A DNA stretch of 64,000 bases from Paraburkholderia phenazinium (GTDB lineage Bacteria; Pseudomonadota; Gammaproteobacteria; Burkholderiales; Burkholderiaceae): the NCBI RefSeq assembly GCF_900141745.1, contig NZ_FSRM01000002.1:3224001-3288000 (forward strand). The letters are read 5' to 3'. Position 1 is the first letter of the stretch. Each line of letters opens with the position of its first letter. The notes under the pieces were generated by a model. It saw only the letters and a list, made by a program, of their open reading frames with translations, was not told where the DNA came from and did no database searches. Positions 36,516 through 46,388 of the stretch are shown here, piece by piece. The position numbers were made by a program, and so were the translations under genes.

Positions 36516-37559
36516 ATGACGCCGAAAAACGATAAAGGGACGATCTCGCTGAGCCTCGTCGAAGAAACGCTGGCGCTCGCGCGGGCGCGCGGTCTCGATG
36601 TGAAGCCGCTCGTCGAAGCCGCCGGCATTGCGCCGCAGATGCTGGCCGCGCCGAAAAGCCGGGTTTCTTCAGCGCAATACGGCGCGCTGTGGGTCGCCAT
36701 TGCAAACGCGCTCGACGACGAGTTTTTCGGCCAAGACCCGCATCCCATGCGTCGCGGCAGCTTTATCGCCATGACGCAGGCAACCTTGACGGCACGCACC
36801 GGCGGCCAGGCCCTGGCAAGGGCGCTCAGTTTCATGCGCCTGGTGCTCGACGATCTGAGCGCACAACTCAGCACAGACCCCGGCCGCGTGCGGATTACGT
36901 TCAACCATCGGGACGGCACTCCGCAGCCGACCATGTTCGCCTACGCAACGTATTTCATCCTGGTCTACGGACTGGTGTGCTGGCTGGTCGGACGGCGCAT
37001 TCCGCTGCTGGCGGCGCGCTTTCGCTGCGCCGAGCCGCCTGCCGCGCAGGAATACCGGCTGATGTTCTGCGAAGACATGCAGTTCGGCGAGGACGCGTCG
37101 TACGTCGACCTGGCGCCGGCGTTTCTCGAACTGCCCGTGGTTCAGACCGCGCAGTCGCTCAAGCCGTTTCTGCGCGATGCGCCGGGCAACTTTGTCGTCA
37201 AGTATCGCAATCCAGGCTCGCTGGCCGCGCGGGTCCGCAAGGTGCTGCGTGCGCTGCCGGCGGCCGGCTGGCCCGCCGCCGATCAGATGGCACTCCGTCT
37301 GCATGTTGCGGAAGCAACCATGCGGCGGCATCTGAAGCAGGAGGGCTATACCTACCAATCCATCAAGGACGACCTGCGGCGCGATATTGCCATCGCCGAA
37401 CTGCAGGACACTCGGCGTAGCATCGCGCAAATCGCTACACGCGTGGGTTTCGCCGAGCCAAGCGCATTCCATCGCGCGTTTCGCAAATGGACCGGCATGC
37501 GGCCGACCGATTACCGGCTCGAGCGGGCCGATCTCACGCATCCCGCGGAATCGGACTAA
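36516..37559 (+). CDS. AraC-family regulator with arabinose-binding-like sensor domain
   Basis: 347 residues. The N-terminal about 200 residues match the arabinose-binding-like sensor found in OruR/ArgR-type AraC proteins, including the GLVCWLVGRRIPL segment. The C-terminal double helix-turn-helix (about 245-340) has RRSIAQIATRVGFAEPSAFHRAFRKWTGMRPTDYR. It is divergent from the acyl-CoA dehydrogenase-led set, which is its most likely target. Confidence 0.9.
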   Translation: MTPKNDKGTISLSLVEETLALARARGLDVKPLVEAAGIAPQMLAAPKSRVSSAQYGALWVAIANALDDEFFGQDPHPMRRGSFIAMTQATLTARTGGQALARALSFMRLVLDDLSAQLSTDPGRVRITFNHRDGTPQPTMFAYATYFILVYGLVCWLVGRRIPLLAARFRCAEPPAAQEYRLMFCEDMQFGEDASYVDLAPAFLELPVVQTAQSLKPFLRDAPGNFVVKYRNPGSLAARVRKVLRALPAAGWPAADQMALRLHVAEATMRRHLKQEGYTYQSIKDDLRRDIAIAELQDTRRSIAQIATRVGFAEPSAFHRAFRKWTGMRPTDYRLERADLTHPAESD

Positions 37560-37661
37560 GCTGTAAGCAGCAGGCCCTTTTTTCGGCCGGCGCCGCTCGA
37601 TCACACTCGCCACGTCTCATCTGGGACGGTCGGGTCCGATACGGCGCTCTGGCCGTCCGCG

Positions 37662-39236
37662 ATGAGAACGTACCCGTTTCTCCCGTTCCGGCAATCCGGC
37701 CCGCACCCCCGGCGTATCCCCGGTGGTCTAGCGGTCCGGTTTCTACGCGGCGTCGCCGCGCTAGGCCTCCTGCTGGCGTTCGCCAGCACCCTTCCCCTTG
37801 GCATAGAGGCTGCGCCGGCGCCCGGCGGCGTCATCGTGATCCCCGTCAGCGGCGCTATCGGACCCGCGAGCGCCGACTTTATCGTGCGCAGTCTGCAACG
37901 CGCGGCGCAGCAACAGACGTCGCTCGCGGTGCTGCAGCTCGATACGCCCGGCGGTCTCGATACCTCGATGCGGCAGATCATCAAGGCCATTCTGGCTTCG
38001 CCTGTGCCCGTCGCCGCATTCGTGGCGCCGAGCGGTGCGAGGGCCGCGAGCGCGGGCACGTATATCGTCTACGCAAGCCACGTCGCGGCAATGGCGCCCG
38101 GCACCAATCTCGGCGCGGCGACGCCGGTGCAGGTCGGTCTGGGCGGCGCGGAGCCAGCGGGACAAAGCGCACCCGGCTTGCCGGCGATGAACCCAGGCGG
38201 CCAGGGAAGCGCTGGTGCACCAACGTCCGTATCAGGAACATCCGGGTCATCAGGCGCCGCGGCAGCCTCAAGCGCTCCTGCCGCGCTGCCACTCGACTCG
38301 CAATCGACCGAAATGCGCAAGCAGGTCCACGATGCCGCCGCCTATATTCGCGGCCTCGCGCAACTGCGTGGCCGCAATGCCGATTGGGCCGAGCATGCCG
38401 TGCGCGAAGCCGTGAGCCTGTCGGCTAACGAAGCGCAGGCCCAGCACGTGATCGACCTCACCGCGCGCGACGTCCCCGATCTGCTGCGCAAACTCGACGG
38501 CCGCATGGTCAACACCGTTTCAGGCAACCAGCCGCTGCATACGGCCAACGCTCCAATCATCACGCTGGAACCCGACTGGCGCAGCCATTTCCTCGCGGTT
38601 ATCACAGACCCGAACGTGGCATTGATTCTGCTGATGATCGGCATGTACGGCCTCTTTTTCGAATTCGCCAATCCGGGCTTCGTGCTGCCCGGCGTGGTAG
38701 GCGCGATCAGCCTCTTACTCGGCCTGTTCGCCATGCAGATGATGCCCATCAATTACGTGGGACTGTGCCTGATCTTGCTGGGCCTCGCCTTCCTGGTCGC
38801 GGAAGCGTTTCTGCCGACCTTCGGCGCGCTGGGCTTTGGCGGCATTGTCGCGTTCGTGGTCGGCGCGCTGATGCTGATCGATACCGATGTGCCGGGCTAC
38901 GGCATTCCCTTGCCGGTGATCGCGGCCGTCACCGCATTCAGTGCGCTGTTTGTATTCACGGTATCGAGCGTGGCGCTGCGCGCGCGCCGACGGCCGGTCG
39001 TGACCGGTTCGGAAGCGCTGATTGGCAGCCTCGGCGTGGTGCTCGAGGAAGGGCTTGTGCCGCACGGAGGCGGGGATGCAGGCGTGGGTTGGGCGCGCGT
39101 GCATGGCGAGCGCTGGCAGGTGTGTAGCGCGGCGCCGCTTGCGGCCGGCCATGCGGTGCGTGTAACGGCGCGGCGCGGCCTCACGCTGACCGTGGTGCCG
39201 GAAGGATCACAACATGGAGAAGGGGACCCCTCATGA
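37662..39236 (+). CDS. NfeD-like membrane serine protease
   Basis: 524 residues: signal/anchor (about 23-50), ClpP-like protease domain (about 55-255), 4-5 membrane helices (about 305-440) and a C-terminal NfeD OB-fold (about 450-515). The catalytic Ser is S130 in [10 protein letters not shown]; the general base is probably K220 in [10 protein letters not shown]. Between them is a Gly/Ser/Ala-rich insert (about 160-210). In studied homologues this protease cleaves stomatin. The stop overlaps the slipin start by 4 bp (ATGA), as usual for this pair. Confidence 0.92.
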   Translation: MRTYPFLPFRQSGPHPRRIPGGLAVRFLRGVAALGLLLAFASTLPLGIEAAPAPGGVIVIPVSGAIGPASADFIVRSLQRAAQQQTSLAVLQLDTPGGLDTSMRQIIKAILASPVPVAAFVAPSGARAASAGTYIVYASHVAAMAPGTNLGAATPVQVGLGGAEPAGQSAPGLPAMNPGGQGSAGAPTSVSGTSGSSGAAAASSAPAALPLDSQSTEMRKQVHDAAAYIRGLAQLRGRNADWAEHAVREAVSLSANEAQAQHVIDLTARDVPDLLRKLDGRMVNTVSGNQPLHTANAPIITLEPDWRSHFLAVITDPNVALILLMIGMYGLFFEFANPGFVLPGVVGAISLLLGLFAMQMMPINYVGLCLILLGLAFLVAEAFLPTFGALGFGGIVAFVVGALMLIDTDVPGYGIPLPVIAAVTAFSALFVFTVSSVALRARRRPVVTGSEALIGSLGVVLEEGLVPHGGGDAGVGWARVHGERWQVCSAAPLAAGHAVRVTARRGLTLTVVPEGSQHGEGDPS

Positions 39237-40009
39237 TTGGTTTCACATTCGGCTTCAGCAGCATTCTGATCGTGCTGGTGGCCGTGCTGATTGCCTCGTC
39301 GATACGTATTTTTCGCGAGTACGAACGCGGTGTGGTCTTCATGCTCGGCCGCTTCTGGAAAGTCAAGGGACCGGGGCTCGTGCTGATCATCCCGATCGTC
39401 CAGCAGGTGGTGCGCATGGATCTGCGCACCGTCGTGTTCGACGTGCCGCCACAGGACGTGATTACGCGCGACAACGTCTCGGTGAAGGTCAACGCGGTGG
39501 TGTATTTCCGCGTCGTCGATCCGGAACGCGCTGTGATTCAGGTGGCGAAATACTTCGAGGCGACCAGCCAGTTGTCGCAGACCACGTTGCGCGCAGTGCT
39601 CGGCAAGCACGAACTTGACGACCTGCTTGCCGATCGCGAGCAACTCAACGCGGATATCCAGAAGGTGCTCGACGCACAGACCGATGCCTGGGGCATCAAG
39701 GTGGCGATCGTCGAAATCAAGCATGTGGATATTAACGAAACGATGATCCGCGCGATCGCCCGCCAGGCCGAAGCCGAACGCGAGCGGCGCGCGAAGGTGA
39801 TTCATGCTGAAGGCGAGTTGCAGGCCTCGCAGCATCTGCTGGAGGCGGCCCAGACGCTGGCGCAGCAGCCGCAGGCGATGCAACTGCGCTATCTGCAGAC
39901 GCTCACGACGATCGCTGCGGACAAGAACTCGACCATCGTGTTTCCGCTGCCGATCGATTTGCTGAGTGCCGTGCTGGACAGGATGGGCAAGCCGTCGTCG
40001 GCAGCTTAA
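39233..40009 (+). CDS. Slipin, stomatin/prohibitin (SPFH) family
   Basis: 258 residues: one N-terminal membrane hairpin (about 4-22), SPFH domain (about 24-190) with [20 protein letters not shown], and a C-terminal coiled coil rich in [19 protein letters not shown]. It organises membrane microdomains and is the partner or substrate of the NfeD protease with which it is translationally coupled. Confidence 0.95.
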   Translation: MIGFTFGFSSILIVLVAVLIASSIRIFREYERGVVFMLGRFWKVKGPGLVLIIPIVQQVVRMDLRTVVFDVPPQDVITRDNVSVKVNAVVYFRVVDPERAVIQVAKYFEATSQLSQTTLRAVLGKHELDDLLADREQLNADIQKVLDAQTDAWGIKVAIVEIKHVDINETMIRAIARQAEAERERRAKVIHAEGELQASQHLLEAAQTLAQQPQAMQLRYLQTLTTIAADKNSTIVFPLPIDLLSAVLDRMGKPSSAA

Positions 40010-40075
40010 GTGTCGAATCAGGCAAACCGCACCCTGAGTCCAGGGTTTGTACTGATCGCTCCAAAGGAGCTTGTG

Positions 40076-40339
40076 ATGAAAACCCTCTCTCGCATCACCC
40101 TCGGCGCACTGCTGGCGGCATGCTGCGCAAGCACCGCATTTGCGCAGACATCGCAGGGTTCATGCAACCCGTATGCGCCCAAAACCCGCGCCGAAGTGAA
40201 AGCGGATTACATCCAGTGGCGTGCGGCGGGCTACGATCCGCAGGATTGGATCAACTATCCCTACAACGCGCAGCAGGCCGGACGGATCGTCGCACAGCGG
40301 CATGCAATGGCGGGTATTCCGGCTGGCTGCGTGCAGTAA
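40076..40339 (+). CDS. DUF4148-family exported small protein
   Basis: 87 residues with a signal peptide (about 1-24, cleavage after AFA). TRAEVKADYIQWRAAGYDP is the DUF4148 signature, a family expanded in Burkholderiaceae with no known function. The ATG at 40076 has a strong AAAGGAGC ribosome-binding site; the open frame further upstream is not used. The mature form has two cysteines that could form a disulfide. Confidence 0.9.
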   Translation: MKTLSRITLGALLAACCASTAFAQTSQGSCNPYAPKTRAEVKADYIQWRAAGYDPQDWINYPYNAQQAGRIVAQRHAMAGIPAGCVQ

Positions 40340-40622
40340 ACGTGTCTGCTGCGGCAAGCGCACTTGCCGCGCCTTGCCTGGTGTCGCGCCGCACCGTCCG
40401 GGCGCCGGCACGGTATCATCTCGCCCCTTCGATAACACACAAGCGGCCCGGCATCCGGGACTGTTGCATCGGCTCCACGCCAGCCATGCCGATCCGGTAC
40501 ATCAGCGTCAATCGTGACTACAATCCGCCCGTAGCGCTTTGCGAGCGTCCGCCGCCGTGTGAAGCGGCGGCGCCTGCCGATCACCACAACAAGTAACTTC
40601 ATCACGATCCGAGACCCGCCTA

Positions 40623-41924
40623 ATGGACTCCGTAAAACGATACTTCGGCTTCGACGAAGCTGGCACCAATCTGCGTACCGAACTGCTCGCAGGCCTGACC
40701 ACCTTCCTGACGATGGCGTACATCATCTTCGTCAACCCGGCGATTCTCGGCGACGCAGGCATTCCCAAAGATGCCGTGTTCGTCGCGACCTGCCTGGTTG
40801 CGGCGCTCGGCTCGCTGATCATGGGTCTGTACGCGAACTATCCGATTGCGTGTGCCCCAGGCATGGGCCTGAACGCGTATTTCGCCTATACGGTCGTCAA
40901 AGGCATGGGCTTCACATGGCAGGCTGCGCTCGGCGCGGTGTTTATCTCCGGGTGCCTGTTTATGATCGTCACGCTGTTCCGCGTGCGCGAGGTGATCGTC
41001 AATGGGATTCCCCATTCGATCCGCATCGCCATCACTGCGGGTATCGGTCTCTTTCTCGCGATTATTTCGCTGAAGTCAGCCGGTGTGGTGGTCGGCAATC
41101 CGGCTACGCTGGTCACGCTCGGCAATCTGCATGACCCGCATGTGATTCTCGCGGTGATCGGCTTTTTTGCCATCGTCACGCTCGATTATCTGCGGGTACG
41201 CGGCGCGATTCTGATTGGTATCGTCGGCGTGACCGTGCTGAGCTTTTTCTTTGGCGGTAACCAGTTTCACGGCATCCTTTCAGCACCGCCGTCGATCGAT
41301 GCGACGCTGTTTCACCTCGACATTCGCGCGGCCCTCTCAGGTGGTGTGCTCAACGTCATCATGGTGTTCTTTCTCGTCGAACTGTTCGATGCAACCGGCA
41401 CGCTGATGGGCGTCGCCAACCGCGCGGGCCTGCTGGTCGAAGGCAAGATGCATCGTCTGAACAAGGCGCTACTCGCCGATAGCACCGCCATTCTCGCGGG
41501 CTCCTTGCTGGGCACTTCGTCGACCACGGCTTACATCGAAAGCGCATCGGGCGTGCAGGCGGGCGGGCGCACCGGCGTCACGGCGATCACCGTCGCGGTG
41601 CTGTTTCTGCTTGCACTGTTCTTTGCGCCGCTCGCGGGCGTGGTGCCCGGCTATGCGACCGCACCGGCCCTGCTGTATGTGTCGTGCCTGATGCTGCGTG
41701 AAATGGTCGACCTGCCATGGGACGACGCCACCGAAGTGGTGCCCGCCGCGCTCACGGCGCTGCTTATGCCGTTCACTTATTCGATTGCCAACGGTGTGGC
41801 GTTCGGCTTTATCTCGTACGCGGGACTGAAGCTGCTGACGGGCAAGGCGCGCCAGGTCAAGCTGGTGGTGTGGATCATCGCGGCGATCTTTCTGTTCCGC
41901 TATTTCTATCTGGGCGCCGACTGA
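40623..41924 (+). CDS. NCS2-family purine (adenine/guanine/hypoxanthine) permease
   Basis: 433 residues, 14-helix proton symporter of the AzgA-like branch of NCS2. LLAGLTTFLTMAYIIFVNP at the N-terminus, NYPIACAPGMGLNAYFAY and LGTSSTTAYIESASGVQAGGRTG are family-diagnostic. It imports purine bases. It is a single gene; no purine riboswitch is visible upstream. Confidence 0.94.
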   Translation: MDSVKRYFGFDEAGTNLRTELLAGLTTFLTMAYIIFVNPAILGDAGIPKDAVFVATCLVAALGSLIMGLYANYPIACAPGMGLNAYFAYTVVKGMGFTWQAALGAVFISGCLFMIVTLFRVREVIVNGIPHSIRIAITAGIGLFLAIISLKSAGVVVGNPATLVTLGNLHDPHVILAVIGFFAIVTLDYLRVRGAILIGIVGVTVLSFFFGGNQFHGILSAPPSIDATLFHLDIRAALSGGVLNVIMVFFLVELFDATGTLMGVANRAGLLVEGKMHRLNKALLADSTAILAGSLLGTSSTTAYIESASGVQAGGRTGVTAITVAVLFLLALFFAPLAGVVPGYATAPALLYVSCLMLREMVDLPWDDATEVVPAALTALLMPFTYSIANGVAFGFISYAGLKLLTGKARQVKLVVWIIAAIFLFRYFYLGAD

Positions 41925-41966
41925 GCATCGGTTGGGCGGCGGGCGAGCAGGCAGGCGCTGCCGCTC

Positions 41967-41987
41967 AAGCCTGGCAGCGCCAGGCTT
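41967..41987 (+). terminator. Probable terminator after the purine permease
   Basis: Stem AAGCCTGGC (41967-41975) and GCCAGGCTT (41979-41987) with a 3-nt loop, followed by TGCTTGATT. It lies 42 bp after the permease stop and 39 bp before the end of the convergent DUF1488 gene. The T-tract is imperfect. Confidence 0.55.
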
Positions 41988-42026
41988 TGCTTGATTAGCC
42001 TTACTGAGTAGTGCCCAGAGGTAGCG

Positions 42027-42317
42027 TCAGTTGCGCCAGTTCGCTTCGTAGAAGCGCACATAGCCGCTGCGCAAAACCAGGCATTGCGCACGCGTTTCCG
42101 ACAGCAGACGGCGCGTTGCAGCTTCAATACGCGCCCGATGCTCGGCGAAAGCGCCGACCATATCTTCCAGACGCGGCGATGCTGCGCCGTAGTGGTCCTC
42201 AAGTGCCTCGGCGGTGATCATGCACTCCACCCTTTCCCCATCAATCATTGCCGGGAACGCCAGGGTAAGTTCGCGCCCCGAATACTCAGGGGTTTCGTTC
42301 GGGAAAATGATCTGCAT
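42027..42317 (-). CDS. DUF1488-family protein
   Basis: 96 residues. The pattern IIFPNETPEYSGRELTLAFPAMIDGERVECMITAEALEDHYGA is typical of DUF1488, a soluble family of unknown function common in Burkholderiaceae. It is transcribed alone, converging on the purine permease. Confidence 0.85.
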   Translation of the reverse strand: MQIIFPNETPEYSGRELTLAFPAMIDGERVECMITAEALEDHYGAASPRLEDMVGAFAEHRARIEAATRRLLSETRAQCLVLRSGYVRFYEANWRN

Positions 42318-42623
42318 GGGATTCGCCTTGGTTTGACAGGGTGGATCACTCGAGGCCGCGCACGCCTGTTTTTAAGTGCCTCCCTCAGTGCTCGAGGCGC
42401 GGGCTACACCAACCGCAGAAACGCGCGCAAGCACGCTCGCTGCGGGTGATTTCATTACTGTAGACGAGTTCCGGCGCGCCGCAAGTTTTCCTTCGAGGTG
42501 GCCCAATTCTGGTGCAGGTCAAACGCTGCCCGGGGCCACACTACTCACACTGCGCGCGCTGCGGACACAGCCGCGCCCGCCAGCGGGTGTACTTACGCAT
42601 CCGTCGTCGACCTGCTTGCGTCG
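42318..42623. other. Gene-free stretch
   Basis: About 300 bp between two minus-strand genes. Open frames here have no ribosome-binding site and unnatural composition. No repeat or promoter stands out. Confidence 0.4.
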
Positions 42624-42642
42624 GACAGCCTCGCAGGCTGTC
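42624..42642. terminator. Weak hairpin after a small membrane gene
   Basis: GACAGCCT (42624-42631) and AGGCTGTC (42635-42642) form an 8-bp stem with a 3-nt loop 10 bp beyond the end of the 66-residue membrane protein gene. There is no T-run, so it is only a possible terminator. Confidence 0.35.
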
Positions 42643-42652
42643 ACCGAGCTGT

Positions 42653-42853
42653 CTACGAGTGATCTCGCGGCCAGAGATTCAGGAAAGCGGCAGAGGCGAT
42701 AACGCCCAGTGCCACCGTTGCGGCCCCCGAGAGGGTCACCCCGTTCTCGTCGAACAACATTCCGTGGATCACGACCGCTATGCCTATGACTGCGATAAAC
42801 GTCGCAAGCAGTGCAAGGACAACCCCTACTTCCGTGTGTTCCGTGTGCACCAT
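42653..42853 (-). CDS. Small two-helix membrane protein
   Basis: 66 residues with two hydrophobic helices (about 9-30 and 40-60). The ATG at 42853 has a GGGAG site 6 nt upstream; an earlier in-frame start would add 12 residues without such a site. No family recognised. Coding is supported by the ribosome-binding site and a clean hydrophobic profile. Confidence 0.6.
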   Translation of the reverse strand: MVHTEHTEVGVVLALLATFIAVIGIAVVIHGMLFDENGVTLSGAATVALGVIASAAFLNLWPRDHS

Positions 42854-43103
42854 GGCGTACTCCCAAACTGGCGCTAGCGAGGCGGGCAAGGCCTCAATGG
42901 GGCACGGCGCGAACGCGTCCCATAGTTCAAATCATTGCACCTCTGCGGGCGAAATCAAGTACGGAATAGCCCGCAGCGTGTGGCGTGCGGGGTATACGCC
43001 CGATCCTGTAAGATGAAACTTCGACGGCGCGGCATGCTGCGCTGCGGGATGGCAACGGACGGGCAATGTACCCGCTGTGTCGAATTCCAACCGGAGACGA
43101 GCA

Positions 43104-45146
43104 GTGACCCATCGCCCTTGCGCGCCCCCTATGGCGCCTGCCCCTGGCCACGCCCTGGCTGGCCATCTGGATCTGATTGCGCAGTCCCATGCACGTTCGC
43201 TCGAGGTGGGACTGCGCGCTTCGGAAACGCCTGATTTCCATCCATTGCGCCAAACGGCCCTGCGCCAGCTCGTCGAGCGCAATCACTCGCTGTATGCGCA
43301 CGCGCTGCCGGTGATGGAGACGCTGCACGCACAGATCGTCGACACCCAGAGCATGGTGCTGCTCACCGACGATCACGGCGTGATCTTGCATAGTCTCGGC
43401 GACAGCGACTTTATCGAAAAGGCCAACCGGGTCGCGCTATGTCCAGGCGTGTCGTGGGCCGAAGCGGACCGCGGCACCAACGCGATCGGCACTGCGCTGG
43501 TCGAGCGTCAACCGGCGGTCGTTCATGCCGACGAACACTTTCTTCACGCGAACCGCATCCTGACCTGCTCGTGTGCGCCGATTGCCGATCCGTATGGCCG
43601 CATCATCGGCGCGCTGGATGTGAGCGGCGACACGCGCGGTTTTCATAAGCACACCTTGGCGCTCGTGCGGATGTCCGCGCAGATGATCGAAAACCATCTG
43701 TTTGCTAATCAGTTTGCCGATGCCGTGCGGATCCATTTTCATGCGCGCGCCGAATTTATCGGCACACTGTACGAAGGGCTCGCGGCATTTGCGCCTGACG
43801 GCACGTTTCTGTCGGCCAATCGCAGCGCCCTGTTTCAATTAGGCGAGCCGCTTGCGGCGCTGCAACGGCAATCGTTCGAAACGCTGTTCGGCAGCGCATT
43901 TGCGGCCCTGCTGCAACAGACGCTCTGCGCGCCTGGCGAATGCACGACGCTGATGCTGCCGAGCGGTGTGCGCGTAATCGCGCGCGGTGAATTTGCTGCG
44001 CCGCGTCAGTTCGTGCAGGCCGGCGGCGTTGGCGGGCAATCGGGCGTGGCCACGGTGATTCGTCCGACAGCCCGTGCGGTAACGCCGGCGACGCTCGCCA
44101 CGCTCGATACCGGCGACACGCGGATGGCGGCGATCCTGCGCCGTGTCGAGAAAGTCCGCGGCCGCGATATTCCGATCCTCGTGCTCGGCAAAACGGGCAC
44201 CGGCAAGGAATGGCTGGCCCGCGCGATCCATCACGATTCGCCGCGCAGCACGGCGCCGTTTATCGCCGTCAATTGCGCGTCCCTGCCCGACACGCTGATC
44301 GAGGCCGAGCTGTTCGGCTACGAAGACGGCGCATTTACTGGCGCAAAAAAACGCGGCCGCGTCGGCAAGATCGTGCAGGCCGATGGCGGCACGCTGTTTC
44401 TCGACGAGATCGGCGATATGCCGCTCGCGCAACAGGTGCGGCTGATGCGTGTGCTGCAGGAGCGCACGGTGACGCCGCTCGGCAGCACGCGGGCGATTCC
44501 GGTCGACTTGCGGATCGTCTGCGCAACCCACCGCAATGTGCGCTCGATGATCGAAGACGGCACCTTCCGTGAAGACCTTTACTACCGGATCAACGGGCTG
44601 GTCGTGAGCTTGCCTGAACTCAGCGAACGCACGGATATGCCGGCGCTCGTGTCGCACATCCTCGCCGCGCAGTGCGAGGGCGAACGGATGCCGGTGCGCG
44701 TCTCGGATGACGTGCTCGCGTGTTTCAGACGGTGCCGTTGGCCTGGCAATCTGCGGCAACTGGCGAACGTCCTGCGTACGGCCGCGATCATGGCTGAAGG
44801 TGCAGCGCAGATCGAGATCGAACATCTGCCGGAAGATTTCCTGCAGGACTGCGACGATGCGTCGGACGTCGCAAGGGCGCGGGAGATTGCGACAGAAGCA
44901 GTGTCCGCAACGACGACGACGCACAACGCAAACGTAGCCGCCGCGCCCCAGCGCACGTCCGCTTCGCCAGCCTCGCCGGCGCGGATGGAAGAGTGGCAGG
45001 CTACCCTGATCGCGCAAACCCTCTCGCGCCACGGCGGCAACGTCTCCGCTGCGGCACGCGAACTCGGCCTCGCGCGCAATACGGTCTACCGGTATCTGCG
45101 CCGCGCGCCGAACCCATCAATGGGGACACCGGGGCAGCGCAAGTAG
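43104..45146 (+). CDS. AcoR-like sigma-54-dependent transcriptional activator
   Basis: 680 residues from a GTG at 43104, chosen for the GGAG 7 nt upstream (another GTG at 43077 lacks one). It has a GAF-type sensing domain (about 65-195), an AAA+ domain (about 335-565) with Walker A GKTGTGKEW, the sigma-54 contact loop EDGAFTGAKKRG and Walker B GGTLFLDEIGD, and a Fis-type helix-turn-helix at the end (GNVSAAARELGLARNTVYRYL). Architecture matches AcoR, the acetoin regulator, but no acetoin genes are adjacent, so the effector is unknown. Confidence 0.92.
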   Translation: MTHRPCAPPMAPAPGHALAGHLDLIAQSHARSLEVGLRASETPDFHPLRQTALRQLVERNHSLYAHALPVMETLHAQIVDTQSMVLLTDDHGVILHSLGDSDFIEKANRVALCPGVSWAEADRGTNAIGTALVERQPAVVHADEHFLHANRILTCSCAPIADPYGRIIGALDVSGDTRGFHKHTLALVRMSAQMIENHLFANQFADAVRIHFHARAEFIGTLYEGLAAFAPDGTFLSANRSALFQLGEPLAALQRQSFETLFGSAFAALLQQTLCAPGECTTLMLPSGVRVIARGEFAAPRQFVQAGGVGGQSGVATVIRPTARAVTPATLATLDTGDTRMAAILRRVEKVRGRDIPILVLGKTGTGKEWLARAIHHDSPRSTAPFIAVNCASLPDTLIEAELFGYEDGAFTGAKKRGRVGKIVQADGGTLFLDEIGDMPLAQQVRLMRVLQERTVTPLGSTRAIPVDLRIVCATHRNVRSMIEDGTFREDLYYRINGLVVSLPELSERTDMPALVSHILAAQCEGERMPVRVSDDVLACFRRCRWPGNLRQLANVLRTAAIMAEGAAQIEIEHLPEDFLQDCDDASDVARAREIATEAVSATTTTHNANVAAAPQRTSASPASPARMEEWQATLIAQTLSRHGGNVSAAARELGLARNTVYRYLRRAPNPSMGTPGQRK

Positions 45147-45244
45147 AGACGCAACTTCACCGGTATTCGCAGTCGGACAGGCGAGTCTGAGGTATCGTGA
45201 CGGGCTGACTCCAATTCCACGCACGATGGTTGCTGTCTGAAGCA

Positions 45245-45547
45245 ATGTCCGAAACCAAGCCCCCGTTCTCGGTGCGGGTCGAGCCACTCGGCCGCACGTT
45301 CGAAGCGCCAGACTCGCTGACCGTGCTCGAAGCCGCCGGCTTCGCCAATCTGCGTTTGCCGCGCTCGTGCCGCAATGGCACATGCAGGACGTGTATGTGC
45401 CGGCTGGTCAGCGGCGCGGTCTCGTACATCGTCGAATGGCCGGGATTGAGCCGCGAAGAGAAGGCCGACGGGTTTATCCTGCCCTGCGTAGCGGTGGCAC
45501 AATCGGATGTGGTGATCGAGGTACCGGACGCCGTGGAGATAATCTAG
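45245..45547 (+). CDS. 2Fe-2S plant-type ferredoxin
   Basis: About 100 residues. The cluster ligands are in SCRNGTCRTCMC and the later LPCVAV. The C-x4-C-x2-C pattern reads C-RNGT-C-RT-C (with an extra Cys two residues later), and the spacing is normal. It carries electrons to an oxygenase or reductase that is not adjacent. The start is the ATG at 45245. It begins 98 bp after the sigma-54 activator on the same strand and overlaps the convergent cysC-like gene by 4 bp. Confidence 0.9.
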   Translation: MSETKPPFSVRVEPLGRTFEAPDSLTVLEAAGFANLRLPRSCRNGTCRTCMCRLVSGAVSYIVEWPGLSREEKADGFILPCVAVAQSDVVIEVPDAVEII

Positions 45548-46131
45548 CGGCTTTGATGTCCCGCGCCCTTCACGCTCTCCGTTCGCACACGCTTGCCCAG
45601 ACGCAAAATAATGGTGGCCACCGCGCTCTCGACCCGGCAACGCGACGTCTCGATCACGAGATCCGGGTTGGCCGGGACCTCATAAGCGGACGAGACGCCG
45701 GTGAATTGTGCAATCTTGCCGAGTCGCGCCTGCGCGTACATGCCCTTCGGATCGCGCTGCGAGCAAAGCTCGGCGGACGCCGAAATGAAAGTTTCCAGAA
45801 AGCCAGCGCCGATAATCCCCCGGGCCAACTCACGCTGAGCGGCGAGCGGCGAAATGGTGGCGACCAGCACCACGTGACCCATCTGCTGAAACAGTCTGGC
45901 GACATGAGCAATGCGGCGAACATTCTCGAGGCGGTCAAGATCTGAAAATCCCAGATCCGAACACAGGCCCTCTCTAAGCGTATCGCCGTCGAGCACCACG
46001 ACTTTTGTGCCCTGCTCCAGCAATGCTGTGTTCAGTGCCTGCGCTATCGTGGTCTTACCCGCACCTGGCAGTCCCGTCATCCAGATAACCGGCGGTAATT
46101 TGGCGCTCGTCAATCCAACATTGGCGTTCAT
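45544..46131 (-). CDS. cysC: Adenylylsulfate kinase (CysC-like)
   Basis: 195 residues. P-loop GLPGAGKTT (20-28), then DGDTLREGLCSDLGFS and DRLENVRRIAHVARLF, the APS-binding region of CysC, are present. It phosphorylates adenosine 5'-phosphosulfate to PAPS. No cysN, cysD or cysH is near, so the product may serve sulfation as well as, or instead of, assimilation. Confidence 0.9.
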   Translation of the reverse strand: MNANVGLTSAKLPPVIWMTGLPGAGKTTIAQALNTALLEQGTKVVVLDGDTLREGLCSDLGFSDLDRLENVRRIAHVARLFQQMGHVVLVATISPLAAQRELARGIIGAGFLETFISASAELCSQRDPKGMYAQARLGKIAQFTGVSSAYEVPANPDLVIETSRCRVESAVATIILRLGKRVRTESVKGAGHQSR

Positions 46132-46388
46132 GAAATCGCATCCAGATTATTTTCGACCTCACTTTAACGTTTGCGCGCCGATATTCCGTCGCAGAAAAAA
46201 ATAGTCTCTTTACCGAAAATTTCGCCGCCGCATTGGGGAATGGATGCGCTGTCCGGCGACGGCGTTCCAGGTGGAAACCGGCCGCGCCCGTTCATTCGCG
46301 TTGAATGAACAGTGTGTTGTCATTTCAGCTGATTTTCTCAAGCAGGCAACGGACTACACTCACGGCACTCCATCACCGTGAACGCATC

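Noticed and set aside
43077..43103. GTG at 43077 as the start of the sigma-54 activator
   Set aside because: No Shine-Dalgarno precedes it, while the GTG at 43104 has GGAG 7 nt upstream.
45221..45234. A full sigma-54 promoter ahead of the ferredoxin
   Set aside because: One of the two invariant G residues at -24 is missing, and the start would be leaderless. Kept only as a weak finding, not as a feature.
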